Of a stretch of 64,000 nucleotides of DNA, positions 20,283 through 30,987 are shown in pieces. This stretch comes from Pectinophora gossypiella (lineage: Eukaryota > Arthropoda > Insecta > Lepidoptera > Gelechiidae), in contig NC_065414.1 in the NCBI RefSeq assembly GCF_024362695.1, positions 3,861,501 to 3,925,500 on the forward strand, given 5' to 3'. The notes below the pieces were generated by a model. The model did no database searches. It worked only from the letters and a program-made list of their open reading frames with translations, and had not been told where the DNA came from. Within the stretch, counting starts at the first letter, position 1. Each line of letters opens with the position of its first letter. The position numbers were made by a program, and so were the translations under genes.

Positions 20283-20462
20283 AGCTCAAGATAATATCTC
20301 AATTTCGGTAGTTAGAAGTACATCGATCGCAAGATGAACCAAGTACCCTAACTTCAGCGAGCTTTCTATTAGACCAATGTGACATGGTTAGGTGGTGAGC
20401 CGTATCGCCGTCTATAAAGGTCGAGCAGACCGTGTTTGTGAAAACTGCACTTCAGATAGTCA
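20283..20462 (-). mobile_element. SINE-B 3' half
   Basis: Reverse orientation: ATCGCAAGATGAACCAAGTA, GGTTAGGTGGTGAGCCGTAT, CGCCGTCTATAAAGG and GTGAAAACTGCACTTCAGAT match the copy broken up at 39244-40488. Confidence 0.75.
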
Positions 20463-20614
20463 TCTTTTAGGTATATATTCTTAGTATACTCGTACAGTAT
20501 ACATTATCTTTATTTGGCTTTCATATTTAATTGGCCGTCCTGTCACATTGATTGGCATTAGCAGATAACTGGTAGCGCCCGGGGGATTGACAATAGTTAA
20601 TATCAATCTGCTAA

Positions 20615-21060
20615 TTTATGTTTGGAATACACCCAAATCCCCTGGTAGTTGCGGCTTTCGAATACATCTCGCTGAGGGACGGTACTGAAAAGCATCGGCG
20701 TCCGAAGGATGTAATATACGATCCTGACGACCCGATTACTCTAGCCATAGAGGCGGGCAATTAGCTCGCGAAACTAAACACTTCAGGACCCCGATACCGA
20801 CCCTGCCGGCGTGGTCGACGATTTTCGTCAATCAGCGCTTATCGCTATCGCCCACTAGGGTCGATTAATTCTTTCAAATATTTTTTCTTCTCAGACGACG
20901 CTCTGCGCAGGGATTCGCGCCCAACTGGGCATCCTCAGGCCTGTTGTCTTAAACGTTGTACCGGGTGAGAGCGTTCAGCGTTCCCCATTTGTCCGGCCAA
21001 GTAGTTAATGCCATCTGCGGCAAATTTACAATAAGCCACGTCAAAAAAGAAAATGTTTTG
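20615..21060 (-). repeat. Repeat K copy, long
   Basis: About 445 bases, reverse of 46508-46925. Shared blocks include AATCCCCTGGTAGTTGCGGC, GAGGGACGGTACTGAAAAG, CGTGGTCGACGATTT and CTTAAACGTTGTACCGGGTG. It encodes no recognised protein. The many fragments here suggest a high-copy element of unknown class. Confidence 0.8.
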
Positions 21061-21640
21061 GATGTAAAGCCCTTTAGTTCTAATGTCAAAGTATGCCTGC
21101 AGAGTTTCGGGTAACGGTTTGCTGCGATAGATGGGATTATAGTAGATGATTGTAGTGAAAAACACTAAGCAGCCCTGTGCCGTTCTCAGGTATATCCTTA
21201 TTTGGGATTGTTTCCGAATCTAAAGAGGTTACAAAAGATATGTAAAAAGAGGTTTTTTACATAAACGTAGCAAAAAAGAACAGAGTGCAAGAAAGAAAAA
21301 AAGGAAAGCAGCCAATGTCCTTATTATCAAAAAGTTTTTACTACGTGAGCATTCCCAAAGTCACATCATCGAAATCCCCTTTTTGAAAAAAAAAAAAAAA
21401 CATTACATTTTTCGCTTTTTATGCTCGACTTTTGACGCCTTGTCTCGTATCTTGTTAAATACATTTTTGTCGCTTCTCCTATGAAAATTGATGCTTTAAG
21501 GTTAACTATATATACTTCGAACAGTTCTTTCTAGATACTACAGGATTTAAAAGGAAATTATTAAGTGTCACTTTTTTATATTTGTTTTCATTGAAGCATC
21601 AAAGACAACCATGTATTTAGTACTTTTCGTATCTATTCTT

Positions 21641-21757
21641 CCTACAGGTTATACAGGTTGTGAGAAGCAGATGAGACGTTCGTTATGTAAAAATTGACGA
21701 CTCAAAGTGTAACTATGTTACCTATTGAATAAAGATATTTTTGAATTTGAATTTGTT
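21641..21757 (+). mobile_element. Repeat L 3' end
   Basis: CTACAGGTTATACAGGTTGT, GAGACGTTCGTTATGTAAAA, GTGTAACTATGTTACCTATT, then GAATAAAGATATTTTTG and a TTTGAATTTG tail. Confidence 0.75.
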
Positions 21758-21954
21758 GGTGAGACAAAAAATAAACTGGATCTGAATGTAAATACTACAC
21801 TAAACTAATATTTATTTATTTGATTGACTAATATTATATTATTACAAATATTAATTATATATTTATCTCTAAGTAAAATGTGTCTATTATTTTATAATTA
21901 CTTTTTTTATTTTATTTGACTTTTATGCGCGCTACACTGCTGCCGTACAAGTGT

Positions 21955-22075
21955 ACTATATCCTCTGCCGAAGGTTGCCTGGAAGAGATCGGTCTTAGTG
22001 ATAACGCCGCCTTGGGCAAAGGAATAAGTTTATCCTGTAAATTTCTTGTATAAAGTGTTTTATTATTATTATTAA
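21955..22075 (+). mobile_element. Jockey/CR1-group LINE 3' end
   Basis: AGGTTGCCTGGAAGAGATCG, TCTTAGTGATAACGCCGCCT and a tail TAAAGTGTTTTATTATTATT. Confidence 0.75.
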
Positions 22076-22090
22076 ATCATAGTGAGCAAT

Positions 22091-22288
22091 GCCATCTTCT
22101 ATCGTGTGGGTTGTGAATTACCAACCTCATCAATCCTGATGTCAGGGTTACTATTGAGCCGCCAAAGGCCCGTAACATGGCTCATGTAACGACTACGTAC
22201 TTACATCAGTAAATAGTAACGTGGACCAACGGCTTAACGTGCCTTCCGAAGCACGGATCGTCTTACCTTCGGACAATCAATGCCAATT
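22091..22288 (-). mobile_element. SINE-A, 5' truncated
   Basis: CTTCTATCGTGTGGGTTGTG to GAAGCACGGATCGTCTTACC, reverse orientation, lacking the head. Confidence 0.85.
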
Positions 22289-22364
22289 TTAGATCCATAT
22301 GTTTATACATACTCTCATAGTAACACAACTTTCAGTACCACGTCTAAGGGCTTGTTCCGTCGAG

Positions 22365-22412
22365 TAGCGAATGCCATCTGAGGCGAATCTGCAACAAGGC
22401 ACGACAAATAAC
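22365..22412 (-). repeat. Repeat K fragment
   Basis: TAGCGAATGCCATCTGAGGC and AATCTGCAACAAG match the end of repeat K. Confidence 0.6.
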
Positions 22413-22709
22413 ATCTAAAGGCACATCAAAGCCTCACAAACAAGTTGGTAGAGAGAAGATAAAGTTTCACAGGGTCTTTACAGAGCTTCGGTTATAAAAG
22501 TGTAGGGAGATAACGATGTCTGGTCTTTGATTTCGTTGTACAACTTTGCGTCTAAAAAAATCCTGTGTTACAAGATAGTTCTGCTATCCGCGAGATGTTA
22601 TTACAAAAAACTAGTGTTTCGGCATAGAATAAGGAATAATATTACGTGTAGAACGGCAACTCTCCGCTCCCCACCAGCGTCAGAGCTACGGTTACCTCAC
22701 TCCCCCTCG

Positions 22710-22852
22710 TAAGGTTGTATTAATAAACTAACATCAGCTACGAGACTGCTCTCAAGATCGTGTCAATGTGACAGTTCTCATATAAAAACAGGGACTTAAG
22801 CATGGTCTTGAGGGCAGTCTCAGCTGAGATTAGTTTATTAATACCACCCTTA
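22710..22852. mobile_element. MITE-5
   Basis: Palindromic: GGTTGTATTAATAAACTAAC at the left pairs with GTTTATTAATACCACC at the right, and inner blocks GAGACTGCTCTCAAGATCGT and GGTCTTGAGGGCAGTCTC also pair. TAA flanks on both sides would suit a TA target. A second copy, split by a MITE-1 dimer, is at 47417-47943. Confidence 0.82.
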
Positions 22853-23084
22853 GACTTGAATCGTATGGCGTCAGACATCACATACATAGATGCGCGTGTA
22901 CGATGACGTCAATGTGTGGTGTGTAAAACGAGGTTGTATGTATGAAGTGTCCGCGGTGTGATTTCGGTCGTTGAGATGGAATTGAGGCTTTAGATTTAGG
23001 ATGGTGGGGTATTTGTTAAAAGCAGACCAAAATTCTTCCGCATCGTACTGAATTTACAGTTTTACATGAAATTATTCAACAAGG

Positions 23085-23222
23085 TACAATGAGCACTGAT
23101 GACCTTCTCATCGTCGTGGGAAAACGCTGGATGCGGGCAGCAGAGAATTGGTTATTGTGGCGAGCCTTTAGAGAGACGTATATCAGCGGACGATTTCCAG
23201 CTGACGATGATGATGATGGATT
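23085..23222 (+). mobile_element. RTE 3'-terminal fragment with (GAT)n tail
   Basis: Plus-strand translation STDDLLIVVGKRWMRAAENW and WRAFRETY matches the C-terminus of the RTE at 36-3023. The tail GACGATGATGATGATGG is of the same type. Confidence 0.8.
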
Positions 23223-23424
23223 TAAAAACACTATTACAGAAATGCTGAAGTCTATTTTTAAGCTGTTAATTTGAAAAACCTGATGACATCATCAAAAGAG
23301 TTCGAGCGTAATATCCCTGCATTTTAAAATCGGTTTGGAATTTTAAATCTGGCAGTTGCTTCTGTGATAAACTGGACCTCTCAAATTGATGTACCTATAA
23401 TACTATATGTTATACTTCAAAGTA

Positions 23425-23761
23425 ACGGCCTCCGTGGTCCAGTGGTTGAGCGTTGGGCTCACGATCCGGAGATCCCGGGTTCGAATCCCGGTGGGGACAT
23501 ATCAAAAAATCACTTTGTGATCCGTAGTTTGGTTAGGACATTACAGGCTGATCACCTGATTGTCCAAAAAGTAAGATGATCCGTGCTTCGGAAGGCACGT
23601 TAATCCGTTGGTCCCGGTTACTACTTGCTGATGTAACCGACTACTTAAGTAATCGTTACATGAGCCATGTCAGGCGCCTTCGGCGGCTCAATAATTACGC
23701 TGACACCAGGGTTGATGAGATCGGTAATTCACCTCACAACCCACACGATAGAAGAAGGAAG
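23425..23761 (+). mobile_element. SINE-A, full length with target-site duplication
   Basis: Complete copy with A and B boxes. ACTTCAAAGTA at 23414-23424 and 23762-23772 is an 11-base duplication. A further copy of this flank (TATACTTCAAAGTAACG) recurs at 23837. Confidence 0.92.
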
Positions 23762-23848
23762 ACTTCAAAGTACCTTTTGTCCCCTTTTCAAAAAAGGAAG
23801 AAGACACTTTTTGAGTAGGCGCCACTAAACTATATTATACTTCAAAGT

Positions 23849-23973
23849 AACGCGGGTCACCAGCGATGTCCAGCGCTGGTAAGCGCTTATAAGTTTCCAG
23901 CTTTCTTTCTGTATACGGCCTAAGTCGCGTGTTCTCCGGGTAGAGCTGTTGCGGAATAATATGATCCTTGAGT
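23849..23973. repeat. MITE-3 right end plus flank, copy of 26283-26407
   Basis: CGCGGGTCACCAGCGATGTC to GGAATAATATGATCCTTG is nearly identical to 26285-26404. The match runs past the MITE-3 end at CGGCC into about 50 bases of flank. Confidence 0.8.
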
Positions 23974-24719
23974 ATAAGTAAGTTATAATAATGTCACTAA
24001 ACAAAATATTCTATAACACTTGTTATAACATAACGCTGTTTCAATCATCTGATAAAGATGTAAAGGCCTGAGATGATGATGACATAAGGGAAACTATGTT
24101 TTCTGAGCAATTCCACGAATATACAGGCCCCAATCACCCCACCCCTTGTCACGGCAACCTGTAACTTGATAACTTGATAGGAAATATCATCAGGATGAAG
24201 GGGTGTGTCGTGTGATTGGCTATTATGCAAATTGTCGCTAACACGGCAGTTGCTGCGAATTTTCGGATCATACGGTATGGTAGATCCTATATTGGGCTTT
24301 GGCCTGAGGCGTGTAATGAGGGTGGCAACGTGTTACGATGAATTAAACCTGATGAGGATGAGAAAACATGCGTTATTTGCGTGATGGAAAACCTAAAAAA
24401 ATACTATTAACAATAATAATAGGGACCCCGGAGTCCCAGATATGGAAACGTCAAAAAAAATTTTCTTCAAAATTCCATCCATCTATTCATCAGTCCATTT
24501 ATTGAGGCCGTCCATGGACATGAATGTTCCGACCAATATTTTGCTTATATTTTATTATTATCTGTTCTTTTTGCGTTTCTGTTCATGTGTAATTTCGTGG
24601 AAAATCATTTTTTTCCTATTGCTTTTGTATTGTTACAGTGGCGTTCTCGAATAATAAATACTTTCTTTTTCTCTTTCTAAATAATTGTCGTCATAAGAAT
24701 AGCCACATAGTTTTTTTTT

Positions 24720-24838
24720 ATAAAATAGGCCCGCGTTTGATCAAATTCTCACCTGATGGTAAGTGACGATGTTGTCTTGGGGGAATCACGCTTACCTAAC
24801 AAATGTCTATTCACTCTAGCCTTGAGGACTCCCAGATC
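24720..24838 (-). mobile_element. LINE 3' UTR fragment
   Basis: TCTCACCTGATGGTAAGTGA, AATCACGCTTACCTAACAAA and GTCTATTCACTCTAGC match the 3' UTR of the LINE at 10085-10200. Confidence 0.8.
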
Positions 24839-25168
24839 TTCTTCTTGTATCGTGTGGGTTGTGAGGTGAATTACTTACCTCATCAACCCTGGTGTCAGGA
24901 TTTTTATTAAGCCTCCAAAGGCCCCTGACATGTCTCATGTAACGATTACTCACTTACATCATCAGTAAGTAGTAACCGGGACCACCGACTTAACGTGCCT
25001 TTCGAAGCACGGATCATCTTACATTCAGACAATCAGGTGATCAGTCTGTAATGTCCTAATCAAACTGGGGATCACAAAGATGATTTTTGTGATATGTCCC
25101 CACCGGGATTCGAACCCGGGACCTCTGGATCGAGAGCTCAACGCTGAACCACTGGACCACAGAGGCCG
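24839..25168 (-). mobile_element. SINE-A, full length
   Basis: Reverse orientation from TTCTTCTTGTATCGTGTGGG to the head GAACCACTGGACCACAGAGG. B box GGGATTCGAACCCGGGAC (reverse) is intact. Confidence 0.88.
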
Positions 25169-25198
25169 TACTCTTCGATGATGATATATACGTATATA

Positions 25199-25492
25199 TA
25201 TCATCATCATCAGCCCATTAACGTCCCCACTGCTGGGGCACGGGCCTTCCCTATGGATGGATAGGGAGATCGGAGATCTTAAACCATCACGCGGGCCCAG
25301 TGCGGATTGATGGTTATTAACGACTGCTAATGCAGCCGGGACCAACGGCTTAACGTGCCTTCTGAAGCACGGAGGTGGTCGAGATGAAAACTTTTTTTGT
25401 GGTCACCCATCCTATGACCGGCCTTTGCGAAAGTTGCTTAACTTCAACAATCGCAGACCGAGCGCGTTTACCGCTGCGCCACCGAGCTCCAA
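25199..25492 (-). mobile_element. SINE-C, full length
   Basis: Starts with the tail ATCATCATCAGCCCATTAAC and ends at the head GCTGCGCCACCGAGCTCC. The 5S-like block GGTCACCCATCC is at 25400. A TA-rich run follows. Confidence 0.88.
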
Positions 25493-25497
25493 TAAGG

Positions 25498-25527
25498 GTA
25501 TATATATATATATATATATATATATAC
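25498..25527. repeat. (TA)n microsatellite
   Basis: About 15 TA units next to the SINE-C head. Confidence 0.9.
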
Positions 25528-25735
25528 CCCTTCCCAATGATGGAAGTTTCACCATAAGATTAATTATCTGTGTAAGGGGATGTGTAGTGTAATGTTTACC
25601 AACACAAGTTAACTGCAATATTTTGTAGGGTAATAAAAGTTAACAAGTTAAAACAAGTCGTCTGCCACGAGTTTTAACCATTGTTAGGAACGTCGCGAGG
25701 TTGAAATTGTTTGTGTTTCTAAAATAATAATAATA

Positions 25736-25850
25736 ATAATTAGATTAAACTGTCTTAAGGGGCCTCTACGTGTTGGCTTCGGCCCCACGCACGCCTTCCA
25801 AAAGTCCGGGCCTCCATAGGCCCGAGATATGAAAAAGACATACAATAATA
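25736..25850 (-). repeat. Repeat D fragment
   Basis: TTAAGGGGCCTCTACGTGTT, GGCTTCGGCCCCACGCACGC and CCATAGGCCCGAGATATGAA. Longer copies are at 29637 and 54018. Confidence 0.8.
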
Positions 25851-25859
25851 ATAATAAAG

Positions 25860-26070
25860 TTTACATACACTCACGCCCGTAATGGGGTGGGCAGAGCTTA
25901 TCTAACCTCACGATTTGATCCGGTTTTTTACAGAAGTGACTGCCTGTCTGACCTTCCAACCGAAGGGAAAACCTGCCCAATACAGGTTAGGTCACATCTG
26001 AAAATGTATTTCTCAGGAATGTGGCTCGCGATCCAAACATGAATTTAAACTCACCTGTGACCTGTGACAC
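25860..26070 (-). mobile_element. Repeat N head joined to SINE-G fragment
   Basis: ACTCACGCCCGTAATGGGGT is repeat N; from 25918 GGTTTTTTACAGAAGTGACT to GGTTAGGTCACATCTGAAAA and CAGGAATGTGGCTCG is reverse SINE-G. Confidence 0.7.
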
Positions 26071-26080
26071 TATTATGTAA

Positions 26081-26355
26081 GGCCGTATACAGAAAGAAAG
26101 CTGGACTTATAAGCCTTATCGGCGCTTGATAGCGCTGGTCCGTTCTACACAAAGGAAGCAGGTTTGTCGCAGTTGTTTATTAATTTTAAATGGCAGCGCC
26201 CAGCGCTGACCAGCGCGTGTTGAAGCTTGTCGGAACTTGTCGGCACCGTTCAGTGCTTATCGGCGCGCGTTCATATATTTTCCTGCGCGGGTCACCAGCG
26301 ATGTCCAGCGCTGGTAAGCGCTTATAAGTTTCCAGCTTTCTTTCTGTATACGGCC
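26081..26355. mobile_element. MITE-3, 275 bp, TAA target site
   Basis: TIRs: GGCCGTATACAGAAAGAAAG at the left pairs with CTTTCTTTCTGTATACGGCC at the right. The match continues into CTGGACTTATAAGC with a short gap. TAA flanks both ends (26078-80, 26356-58). A 3-base TAA site and G-rich ends would suit PIF/Harbinger, an inference. Interior is rich in CAGCGCTG-like words. Confidence 0.82.
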
Positions 26356-26784
26356 TAAGTCACGTGTTTCCGGGTAGAGTTGTTGCGGAATAATATGATC
26401 CTTGTTTGCATAGTAGCTATGCTATCCTCATGGTAACCGTACCAACTTTAAAACAGTTAGTTATAACTTAACTCAGGTAGATACATTGGGCTATTAAAGA
26501 GAGTAATAGCTCGACTCGTTTGCTGCTTAGAATATCTCAACTGTAATTCTAGCGGCTCTGTATTATGTTAATTACAGTTTTGGGAAAGATATAGTGGCTA
26601 GTTACTGCATTTTGAGGTAATAAGCGGTTCTGCAGTAGGCAGGAAGCCTTGGGCGATATGAAACGTATTGCTAGAGATCCTGTGAGATATGACGCCTGGT
26701 ACTTTGTTTAGGGAAATAAACATTCTAAGTCCAAATTGTATGGGGTTCATTTATTACATACACATATGTACGATGTACGATCAC

Positions 26785-27003
26785 CCCTATGTACGATCCT
26801 GACACACCATCTTCGCTTCCTCTTCAAAGACTTCATGCACGCTCGCCAGTTTAGAGTACTCTTGCATATTCTGGAATTCTGTGTAATTTATTATGAAAAA
26901 TATTTTAGTAAATACATCAATTATACTGTATTCATGTGTTATGTCTGATTGTTTAAATGTAGTTCTGTGCAATAAAATATATTTGATTGATTGATTGATT
27001 GAT
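26785..27003 (+). mobile_element. LINE 3' end with repeat F piece
   Basis: GATCCTGACACACCATCTTC and CATGCACGCTCGCCAG are repeat F. The stretch ends GTGCAATAAAATATATTTGA with a (TTGA)n tail. Confidence 0.6.
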
Positions 27004-27079
27004 AATCACATACATTGTTGACCGTAATCAATAGTAGTTAACTATCGTAATAGGACGTACTCGTATAACACAAATAAGG

Positions 27080-27152
27080 TCGTAGTCAGCGTCTACGCCA
27101 GTGCTACGATGCGTAGATCCATATTATATAATATTTCGTAGCTAACGTTACG
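27080..27152 (-). repeat. CTACG-rich repeat, mate of 52373-52436
   Basis: Reverse complement GTAACGTTAGCTACG, GATCTACGCATCGTAGC and GGCGTAGACG aligns with 52373-52436 in the other orientation. Confidence 0.6.
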
Positions 27153-27189
27153 AAATTAATTTCCTTGACTTCGAGTCCATAAGTACGTA

Positions 27190-27395
27190 AATTAGACCTG
27201 AAGATTTGACAGGCCTGATTTTTACAGAAGCGACTGCCTGTCACATACTTACCAAACCCATTTCTCGGGAGTTGGTATCCTGCCGATGGTTTCCTTCGCC
27301 GCTGAGTACATAATGATAATCATAAGATTAATTTAAGAAATAATTGATTTAAGCCCATGCTGGATTCTAATCTGCGATCTTACAATGCAAGTGAA
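27190..27395 (-). mobile_element. SINE-G, degenerate
   Basis: GACCTGAAGATTTGACAGGC, AGAAGCGACTGCCTGTC, ATTTCTCGGGAGTTGG and CATGCTGGATTCTAATCTGC, reverse orientation. Confidence 0.75.
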
Positions 27396-27439
27396 GCTTT
27401 TTTCTAATTAAGGAGAGAAGAATATTATTATTTGACATA

Positions 27440-27570
27440 ACTTAGAGACTGTGTGGCCGACTGCCGAACGCCGATCGTGCGTGGCGCTGGCGTCGCGTCG
27501 CCGCGGCGTCGACGTCGCGTGAATGTTGCGCGGGCGCCGACACAACGACGACGCTAGTGTGGGGGGTCTC
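27440..27570. other. CpG-dense GC-rich island
   Basis: About 130 bases rich in CG dinucleotides (GCGTCGCGTCGCCGCGGCGT) in AT-rich surroundings. No repeat mate found in the window. Confidence 0.6.
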
Positions 27571-27575
27571 TTAGA

Positions 27576-27660
27576 CTTACGACTATATCTCATTTGGGGT
27601 AGTCAGAGGTACATACATCACAAGATTATAAGTACCCACGTTTCACCAAGATTTTGTTTT
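27576..27660 (-). mobile_element. SINE-B tail fragment
   Basis: TTACGACTATATCTCATTTG and GGGGTAGTCAGAGGTACATA match the 3' region also at 39245. Confidence 0.6.
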
Positions 27661-28067
27661 ATTATTTAATGAATTTAAATCTACTTGAATACCTATTTAA
27701 ATAAAGTAAATAAATTTTATCGCAATAAAAAGTAGTCAACTGTATTTATAACAGTATCAATAACAGTTAGCATCCGAAACAAATCGAAAATACTATAAAA
27801 GAATTGCGGCTTAAGCTGTAGACCATTTCATCAAAATAATGGATTCCATTACGTTAAATTGTATGAAACTGTTGGCATTTTATTTCAATTTTGAATATAG
27901 CCACTAGAAATATACTCGGCTTGTTTAGTTCTTGAAGGTACCTACTTCAATTCTACTGTAAACGTCTCAAGTTTCAATCCAATTTACTTCAGTGACTTTA
28001 GCCAACGTTTCATATAAAACTAACATTGGTATTCTTTGGATTATGCACTTAAAAATAAAATACATTA
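27661..28067. other. Unrecognised AT-rich sequence
   Basis: No shared repeat or coding motif recognised. Confidence 0.45.
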
Positions 28068-28080
28068 CAGTAATCTTATT

Positions 28081-28370
28081 CATCATCATCAGCCCATTAA
28101 CGTCCCCACTGCTGGGGCACGGGCCTTCCCTATGGATGGATAGGGAGATCGGGCCTTAAACCATCACGCGGGCCCAGTGCGGATTGATGGTTATTAACGA
28201 CTGCTAATGCAGCCGGGACCAACGGCTTAACGTGCCTTCCGAAGCACGGAGGAGCTCGAGATGAAAACTTTTTTTTATGGTCACCCATCCTATGACCCGC
28301 CTTTGCGAAAGTTGCTTAACTTCAACAATCGCAGACCGAGCGCGTTTACCGCTGCGCCACCGAGCTCCTC
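28081..28370 (-). mobile_element. SINE-C, full length with target-site duplication
   Basis: CAGTAATCTTATT at 28068-28080 and 28370-28382 brackets it. Reverse orientation: (ATC)n tail, CCATCACGCGGGCCCAGTGC, GTGCCTTCCGAAGCACGG, GTCACCCATCCTATGACC and head ACCGCTGCGCCACCGAGCTC. Confidence 0.92.
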
Positions 28371-28382
28371 AGTAATCTTATT

Positions 28383-28828
28383 ATCCTCACCTTATAGTGA
28401 AAACCATAAAGTGCATTTTTGAATGATCACATTCGGAGGCGATTTTTGTTGGAACTTCGCAATAGACAAGCTAGTATAGTATAGTGGTGGTAGTTTTTAA
28501 CTAGATTGATCTAGTTAAAAAAAATATGGTCTAATTTTTTTTATTTCCGATTGATTGACGGGAGGCCAGAGGGTCGTATACAGGCGGTTTATGTTTTTTT
28601 TTATTTACTATGGTGCATCATCAACGGTACATACAAACACATCACACAATATATATTACACATAAGAAAAGTTTCGGTGTACCTGCCGACTATGGACGCA
28701 CACAGCTGACTATAATTGGTAGTAATTGTTAAGATGTGTGTGGAGTGATTATTTCACCACTCGTAGACTGTAGTAAAGTCTGATTGTTTTGCCACTTCGC
28801 ATATAATTCACTTTAAGTAGGTAATTAT
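28383..28828. other. Unrecognised AT-rich sequence
   Basis: No shared repeat or coding motif recognised. Confidence 0.45.
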
Positions 28829-28872
28829 GAGGAGCTCGGTGGCGCAGCGGTAAACGCGCCCGGTCTGCGATG
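28829..28872 (+). mobile_element. SINE-C head only
   Basis: GAGGAGCTCGGTGGCGCAGC and GGTCTGCGAT then unrelated sequence: a 3'-truncated copy, unusual for retroposition. Confidence 0.85.
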
Positions 28873-29049
28873 AATATAAAATTAATTAAAAAGTAAAGAA
28901 TTGATATTTTTTATAACCTTTTTTTTTAAAGGTATTTTATGTTGCAATTGTCAACAATAATAAATAATAGAAGCTAAGTTACCTACAAACCTTGTATATG
29001 TTAGGTGTAACGGATGTCCGCAAAGTAACATTCGATTCTATTGTGTATA

Positions 29050-29341
29050 CGGGTGTTAGTGAAATCATACCGAATACTGAGGGAGATGATTCAGCATGGT
29101 TCTGTAATTTATTTTCACTTCCATGCTCCGTTTCTGTGGTTCACAGGTCGAGCGTTGGGCTCGCGATCCGAACGTCACTAGTTGGAATCCCAGGGTAGGG
29201 ACATATTACAAAAATCACCTCACAACCCATGCGATAGAAGTTCCATACTTTTCTGAGGGAAAATTCCACTTGTTGTTAGCTCAGAATCATGAGCTAAATC
29301 ATCTTTCTCAGTATTCGATACAGTGTCACTACTACCCTGTT
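29050..29341. mobile_element. MITE-1 unit carrying a SINE-A fragment
   Basis: GGGTGTTAGTGAAATC on the left pairs with CAGTGTCACTACTACCC on the right. The centre (29129-29240) is foreign. Confidence 0.82.
29129..29240 (+). mobile_element. SINE-A, internally deleted, inside MITE-1
   Basis: The tRNA-like head (CAGGTCGAGCGTTGGGCTCG, TTGGAATCCC, GGGACATATTACAAAAATCA) is joined directly to the tail CCTCACAACCCATGCGATAG. About 200 bases of body are missing. TTCCATGCT and TTCCATACT flank it as a likely duplication. Confidence 0.8.
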
Positions 29342-29636
29342 TAATAGTGTTATTTTTTTTCAAACATACCAACATCTACGTTCCGTTAAAAAACCTTTAT
29401 ACAATATTTTAAAAAGGCGAATGATTTCCAAAACCAGAGGCCGACAGTAGAAAGGCTTTAGAGGTATTAAAAGTCAACTTAAGGCGGGATCAAGTCGGGT
29501 ATATTTTACAGTTTTCACCTACCCCGTGTCCAAGTTTCGGGAACATTTGAATTGTAAAACACGTCCGTCCGCAATTTGAATTTGAAACTAGGGATGGGAC
29601 GTGAAGTGTCTGTATTCAGGTGAAAGCAGCTACTTA

Positions 29637-30228
29637 ATAATAATAATAATAAAGGGTGGAAGTGAAAGATGCATAAGTCGCGAGTTGGTGAGGCGGGTAA
29701 ACCGCCTCGCAGAAAGCGGTGTACACCTCTCGACACCCTGAGCTGCTCACAACCATGTTGCTGCCTAGCCGTCCAGTCGCGTCGGCTAGATAGGTGGCCC
29801 ATCCAGTGAGTGGCGAGTCACCGCCTGCTCATTTATCCATGTTTAGCAACGTTGGTCGAGCAGGCGCCATAGTCCCCCATAGCTCCAGTATCCCGGTCCA
29901 CTAACCCCCAAGCCAATAGCCCAGTTCCCTTTGTTCCCATAATCTGCAATAGTCCTACACGAACCGGGGATTGTCTTTGGGTGCACTCCCATAGTGCATA
30001 CAGAGATAATCGCCGGTTGGTGTCACACAACATTTAGATTAAATTGTCTTAAGGGGCCTCTACGTGTTGGCTTCGGCCCCACGCACGCCTTCCAAATTTC
30101 CGGGACTCCATAGGCCCAAGATATGAAAACGACATACAAATAATAATAGTAGCGTGTGTCACACACTACATTTAGATTAATTAAATTGTCATAAGGGGCC
30201 TCACCCACGCCTACCAAAATTCCGTATT
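29637..30228 (-). repeat. Repeat D, longest copy
   Basis: Contains two spaced copies of GGCGTGCGTGGGGCCGAAGC-type sequence (about 30045-30095 and 30195-30225 on the reverse) and ends in (ATT)n at 29637-29652. Middle blocks AATCCCCGGTTCGTGTAGGA and CCATAGTCCCCCATAGCTCC match 54018-54431. Possibly a LINE 3' region; no recognisable protein. Confidence 0.75.
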
Positions 30229-30233
30229 CCAAT

Positions 30234-30525
30234 ATCATCATCATCAGCCCAGTAACGTCCCCACTGCTGGGGCACGGGCCTTCCCTATGGATGGATAGGG
30301 AGATCGGGCCTTAAACCATCACGCGGGCCCAGTGCGGATTGATGGTTATTAACGACTGCTAATGCAGCCGGGACCAACGGCTTAACGTGCCTTCCGAAGC
30401 ACGGAGGAGCTCGAGATGAAAACATTTTTTTTGTGGTCACCCATCCTATGACCGGCCTTTGCGAAAGTTGCTTAACTTCAACAATCGCAGACTGAGCGCG
30501 TTAACCGCTGCGGCACCGAGCTCCT
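30234..30525 (-). mobile_element. SINE-C, full length
   Basis: Same features as 28081-28370. CAATAT flanks both ends as a short likely duplication. Confidence 0.88.
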
Positions 30526-30526
30526 C

Positions 30527-30690
30527 AATATAAACAACCTACGTATATACGTCCCACTGCTAGGCATAGGCTTCCTTTCAATCAACCGGAGGGGACACGG
30601 AGCATACTTCACCACGCTGCTCTAGTGCGAGTTGGTGGAGGCGTTTGGGCTAGTAAACCCGGGGCCAACAGCTTAATGTGCTTTAATAAT
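30527..30690 (-). mobile_element. SINE-H 3' part
   Basis: ACGTATATACGTCCCACTGC, TAGGCATAGGCTTCC, CATACTTCACCACGCTGCTC and GGCCAACAGCTTAATGTGC. Confidence 0.78.
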
Positions 30691-30987
30691 GATAATTATT
30701 ATGTAAATGAAGACAATACGGATCCATTCATTTGTAAGTACCTATAATTTACTTAACTTATGATCTTAAGAACATAACATAACAAATACTTTAATGAACG
30801 CACAGAAAATATACAAAAATACAAAACAAAAGAGAAATATATAGCAGAAGTAGTGTAGGAAAGGAAGCTAGTGGACCCCAACATTAAATTCTCAGTCGCT
30901 GAAATTTAGTACTTATGTAAAAAAATCTTTATACAAAAAATTGCTTCATTGCCTACCCTATAGGAGGCCCACTTATGTACTAAATAT

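Noticed and set aside
24045..24654. Short open frames near 24.0-24.7 kb as genes
   Set aside because: No motifs and low-complexity hydrophobic translations from T-rich DNA.
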